Origin: Physocladia obscura
Taxonomy: Eukaryota > Chytridiomycota > Chytridiomycetes > Chytridiales > Chytriomycetaceae
Assembly (NCBI GenBank): GCA_027596945.1
Contig: JADGJH010000653.1
Location: forward strand, 3,594-15,681
Reading direction: 5' to 3'
Length of the DNA stretch: 12,088 nt
The position numbers and the translations under genes are program-made. Below, piece after piece: positions 8,963-12,088 of this stretch; position 1 is the first letter of the stretch, and each line of letters starts with the position of its first letter. Under the pieces are notes generated by a model, which was not told where the DNA came from, made no database searches, and was given only the letters and a program-made list of their open reading frames with translations.

Positions 8963-10862
8963 CTAGATTTTAATACTGTTCCTGCTTGGTTTCCAAAAAA
9001 AGTAATACATAGCCAAAATAAAGCCAAATATCTTGCCAGCTGCCAACCCTTCAACACTTCTTGACTCAACAAATTTCTGTAAAAACTTGTACACAACAGA
9101 AACGCTTATTTGTCTCTTGTCAATATTTGCAGTTTTATTTGCCACATCTTGTTTTTGTTTTTCAACGTTGGCAACGTCTGTTTGTGTATGCAGAGATTTC
9201 TTTTCAATACGTTTTTCTTGCTGTTCATGTGGTTCTTGTTGGAGCAGCGATGCTTTGATTGATGGCGGAATATAATGTGAATCAAATTGGTTGTTGAGCT
9301 TGGATACTGCTTGTTTGCCACCTTCAAAGAATTTAGATTTCAAATCATCGGGAAGTGATTGCTTTGCCTGTTGTATTTAACACAGTGGATTAATTTGCTA
9401 TTAGAAGTTTCCACGGAAAAAAAAAATTAAAAACATGTAAAAAACCTCAATAATTGCTTTACAAAATTCCATAATTGGCTTAGTGTACCATCTTTGCGGT
9501 AAAAAAAATTTACCCTCATACCATCCAAGATGTCCACCACGTCTTGTCAATGCAAGCACTATGTTGGGATTTAGCACAATGTCATACTGCGGAATAGCCT
9601 GAGAAACAGCAATTGGATCGTCTAAATCTGACAAAAAAAGCGTCGGGATTGTGATATCGGGAATAAACGGCGCCGAGGACCCGCAACGATAATATTCGGA
9701 TGCTGACCGGTATCCAAACATCCGACTCGTGCATGCCTCATCAAATTCAGAGAGATATGTTGATGACTCCACTTGGTTGATCGAGATTGGGTACGTAAAT
9801 GTTGAAACGTTAGGATGTTTTTTGAATATTTGGCTGTGTCTGAAATAAAGTTACATTTTGTTCTTCTAAAAAACAAAAGTAAAATACTCAACTGATTGAA
9901 AAAGGCTTTCAAAGAATTGGCCATTGCACGTGAATAAACTTCTTTGCCTATCCACGACGACTCCAAAAATCCTTGACCAACAAGCAAATCAAATGGATTA
10001 GCAACAGCAACCAACGCATCCAAAAGGCACTCCACGCCATCCTCGCCAGCCATTTTTGTGATAATATTCGCGCCAAGGCTGAATCCAATCCCGATAATAA
10101 CAGCACGTGGATTCGTGTTGCGAATATGCGAAACCATAGCTCGCATGTCGCAAGTCCACGAGCCAGAATAAAGTTGTGGCGTGTCAACGGCGAGACCACC
10201 GCAACCACGCGAATTTACGGCAGCAGCTTTGTAGCCGTGGCGCAGAATCGATGGGATCATGTCGGTAATATACTTGTCACGCGAACCACCGCCGAGACCG
10301 TGCATAAGAATCACAATCGGTGTTTCTTCCGGGAGTATTTGGTGGTTTTGTGGTGCCCAGTCGATTGCGACGCGGCCGTTATCTGGGAGGATTAATGTTT
10401 CTCTGTTATTTTTTTATTTTTTTGCATTTGTCAGCAAGCAATAGAAAACAAAGAAAAGAGAAAAGATAGCAGCAAAGGAAACCTTTCGAATTCAACATGT
10501 TTTGAGGTGGCGAGAGTGCTTGCAAATATGGTTTGAGCATGCCCGCTGTTTAACCACCAAATCGGTCGAAAATTCCCAACAAGCGATGGACAATTTCGAC
10601 GGACAAATGTTGCGAATGGAATGGTCGCGAGTGTGGAGGTAGAGTTTACAATCGAAGTTATGCTACTGTTGGCTTTTCCATCGCTGCTGCTGTTGGTGTT
10701 GTTTGTAACGGAGGAAATTGGGGTTGTGCTCAGTGAATAAACCAATGTGACTTTTGTTGCGTTGTTGTTGTAGTAAATTGATGCTGTGTAGTTGATTATT
10801 ACTAGCGCTACAAGTACGCCCAGGACGAGAACAGTGATAATTGTTTCTTCATCAACATTCAT
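8963..10862 (-). CDS. membrane-anchored alpha/beta-hydrolase, YheT/EMB8/ABHD1-ABHD3 family
   Basis: Exons are 10862-10483, 10402-9893, 9839-9446 and 9367-8963 (TAG); introns of 80, 53 and 78 bp match in phase (2, 2, 0), giving 562 residues. An N-terminal helix (TVLVLGVLVALVIIN) is followed by an Asn/Ser/Thr-rich stretch with several N-x-S/T sites. Family motifs then appear in order: LNSGHAQTIFA (compare NPHLQT in YheT), the oxyanion-loop region ILMHGLGGGSRDKYI, NSRGCGG, LYSGSWTCDMR, and the nucleophile elbow GFSLG (Ser about 235). The acid is in LSDLDDPI (Asp about 370) and the His in RGGHLGWYEG (about 400). Relatives are lipid or medium-chain ester hydrolases and acyltransferases (yeast Eht1/Eeb1/YMR210W, animal ABHD1/3), so activity on lipid esters at an internal membrane is likely. 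Exon 4 adds about 134 residues beyond the fold: a Gln/Glu/Lys-rich stretch and a C-terminal hydrophobic segment (KIFGFILAMYYFFW). This tail is not usual for the family. Confidence 0.85.
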
Positions 10863-11496
10863 TTGTCCAAAATTTTGTAAAGCAAGGCGGTTTTTATAAA
10901 TGTGTCACATTAAATTCCTAGATAGTCTGTTGAACTTGGATATATTTTAAATCCCTGCAGATTTTTTTTAAAATTTTTTTTTTAGCTCACATCTGTGACT
11001 GGGTATTGTTAATCTGAGCCAGCTTGAAAAATTTCATATGGTTCTTAACTTTGTATTGAACATTAAAATATGCTTTTACTCATTTTGTTTTGATTAATTT
11101 TGCAACAAAATTTTGACAAGTATTCATGGTAATATAGTCTTTGTGTAGACTCAGGGAGTATTGATGGTGATGCCTGAAGGAAAGGGTAATAGAAAGGTGT
11201 TGTGTAGTGGAGTTTGGGGGAATTTGAGATTTGATTGTGGTCCAGGGATTGCTTTCTTGTATCTTTGAAACCAGACACTTAACTCAATCGCTCAATCACC
11301 ACTGCACAGTCTCTCACATAAATATTCAAATACTTTCAAAAACTAGCATCAAATTATTTATGATGGAATTCAGCAGAAGCTCTTGATTGAATTTCATGGA
11401 AGCATTATTATCTTACAAAATTTTATCTTACAAAATTGCTCAAATTCTTTTAAAACTGAAAGTCTTTTTGAAATGAAGTCCGAACATTTTTCTTCA
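10863..11496. other. AT-rich intergenic region upstream of gene 5
   Basis: About 630 bp with no supported gene. It presumably holds the gene 5 promoter next to 10863 and the 3' end of the right-edge gene. A 71-residue minus-strand reading frame (11278-11063) has no family features. A perfect 15-bp tandem duplication lies at 11408-11437. Confidence 0.4.
11408..11437. repeat. 15-bp perfect tandem duplication
   Basis: TTATCTTACAAAATT occurs twice back to back (11408-11422 and 11423-11437) in non-coding sequence, probably replication slippage. Confidence 0.6.
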
Positions 11497-12088
11497 TCAA
11501 GACATTTGAGACCATGAGCTATCTCCATTCAAAGCATAACAGAAATGTAATCCAGATTTCAAATCACCCATCACTTTAACAATCAATACTGTGAATACGG
11601 TATTTGGGTATTTTTCCCATCCAACAGGCTGTATGTTGATCAGAAAAGTTATAACGTCAGCTTCTTTCATTACAAAATTCAAGGGCACCATTTTGCGAGG
11701 TTCACGGGAAGATGCATATTTGACAATTTGTGGATTTGCCTTATTTTGCAGATAGTTATTGTCACATTCAGTTTTAAACTCAAATCCAAATTCACCAAAT
11801 TCAGTTTTAATCCAAAGATCACATCGCATGTCTGAGGAAGATATTACCCTGGTTTTGGTAAGAATAGTATCCAGTTGATTTTGAGACAACCCATGTAGAA
11901 TGCGATACAGTTCGGCATGTATTGCAGCTTCTGATAATCCTTTAGAGTATGCCACCAATGGATCAAGGGAAAATTGAAGGAATCTTTTAGTTGTACCATG
12001 GCACCACAGCAAAACGCAATTCTCTCATGGCTTGAGGAACCAGATAATTTCAAACTAATAACAGGATCTGCTGCCTTCAAGCAAAAAG
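11497..12088 (-). pseudogene. PD-(D/E)XK nuclease-like protein, partial and apparently frameshifted (possible Crinkler-type effector or transposon-derived)
   Basis: One minus frame is open from 12024 to the TGA at 11497 (175 residues) and has no ATG near its start; it is closed upstream by a TGA at 12027-12025. A second minus frame is open from the window edge (12088) to 11844 and overlaps it. A frame change near the GAGAGA stretch (about 12020-12026) would join the two, and the overlap leaves no room for an intron of normal size there. The 175-residue part shows a nuclease-like pattern: Glu in SEAAIHAELYR, Asp in CDLWIK (11820-11818), then E-x-K in FEFK (11781-11773), with beta-strands before and after. 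This fits the PD-(D/E)XK superfamily and recalls the REase-type C-terminal domains of Crinkler (CRN) proteins from chytrids, glomeromycetes and oomycetes. CRN identity is inference, since the N-terminus lies outside the window. It may be a decayed copy, an assembly error, or a gene with an unseen exon. Confidence 0.45.

Noticed and set aside
11063..11278. 71-residue minus-strand reading frame
   Set aside because: Composition looks random, there is no recognisable domain, and no splice partners link it to either neighbour.
1..12088. tRNA, rRNA or CRISPR structures
   Set aside because: No cloverleaf, rRNA-like or regularly spaced repeat pattern was seen on reading; no covariance search could be run.

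Overview
The window is eukaryotic genomic DNA. Genes are broken by short GT..AG introns (mostly 53-80 bp), ATGs sit in Kozak-like contexts, spacers are AT-rich with long poly-T tracts, and there are no operons or Shine-Dalgarno sites. A gene with Rco1-type paired PHD fingers points to a fungus. A two-pore-channel-like pore module and a possible Crinkler-type PD-(D/E)XK nuclease together suggest an early-diverging (chytrid-like) lineage. That placement is inference, not proof.

Layout. (1) 2-1221 (+): 3' part of a multi-exon membrane protein whose last exons resemble the second pore domain of a two-pore cation channel; its 5' end probably lies outside the window. (2) 1532-2617 (-): three-exon gene for a soluble protein of about 323 residues that I do not recognise, convergent with gene 1. 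(3) 2942-3237 (-): small two-exon gene for a possible membrane protein of about 77 residues. (4) 3834-8776 (+): the largest gene, five exons and about 1554 residues. It has two PHD fingers of the Rco1/PHF12 type (Rpd3S/Sin3-HDAC subunit family), then an AT-hook and five C2H2 zinc fingers in the same spliced frame. (5) 8963-10862 (-): four-exon alpha/beta-hydrolase of the YheT/EMB8/ABHD1-ABHD3 family with a complete Ser-Asp-His triad, an N-terminal membrane anchor and an unusual C-terminal extension. (6) 11497-12088 (-): end of a gene with a PD-(D/E)XK nuclease-like signature, open to the window edge but apparently frameshifted.

Genes 3 and 4 diverge from a roughly 600-bp AT-rich spacer. Gene pairs 1/2 and 4/5 converge tail to tail over 310 and 186 bp. 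The genes do not form one pathway; this looks like ordinary gene-dense fungal chromosome with one unusual fusion (gene 4) and one possibly decaying effector- or transposon-type gene at the right edge.
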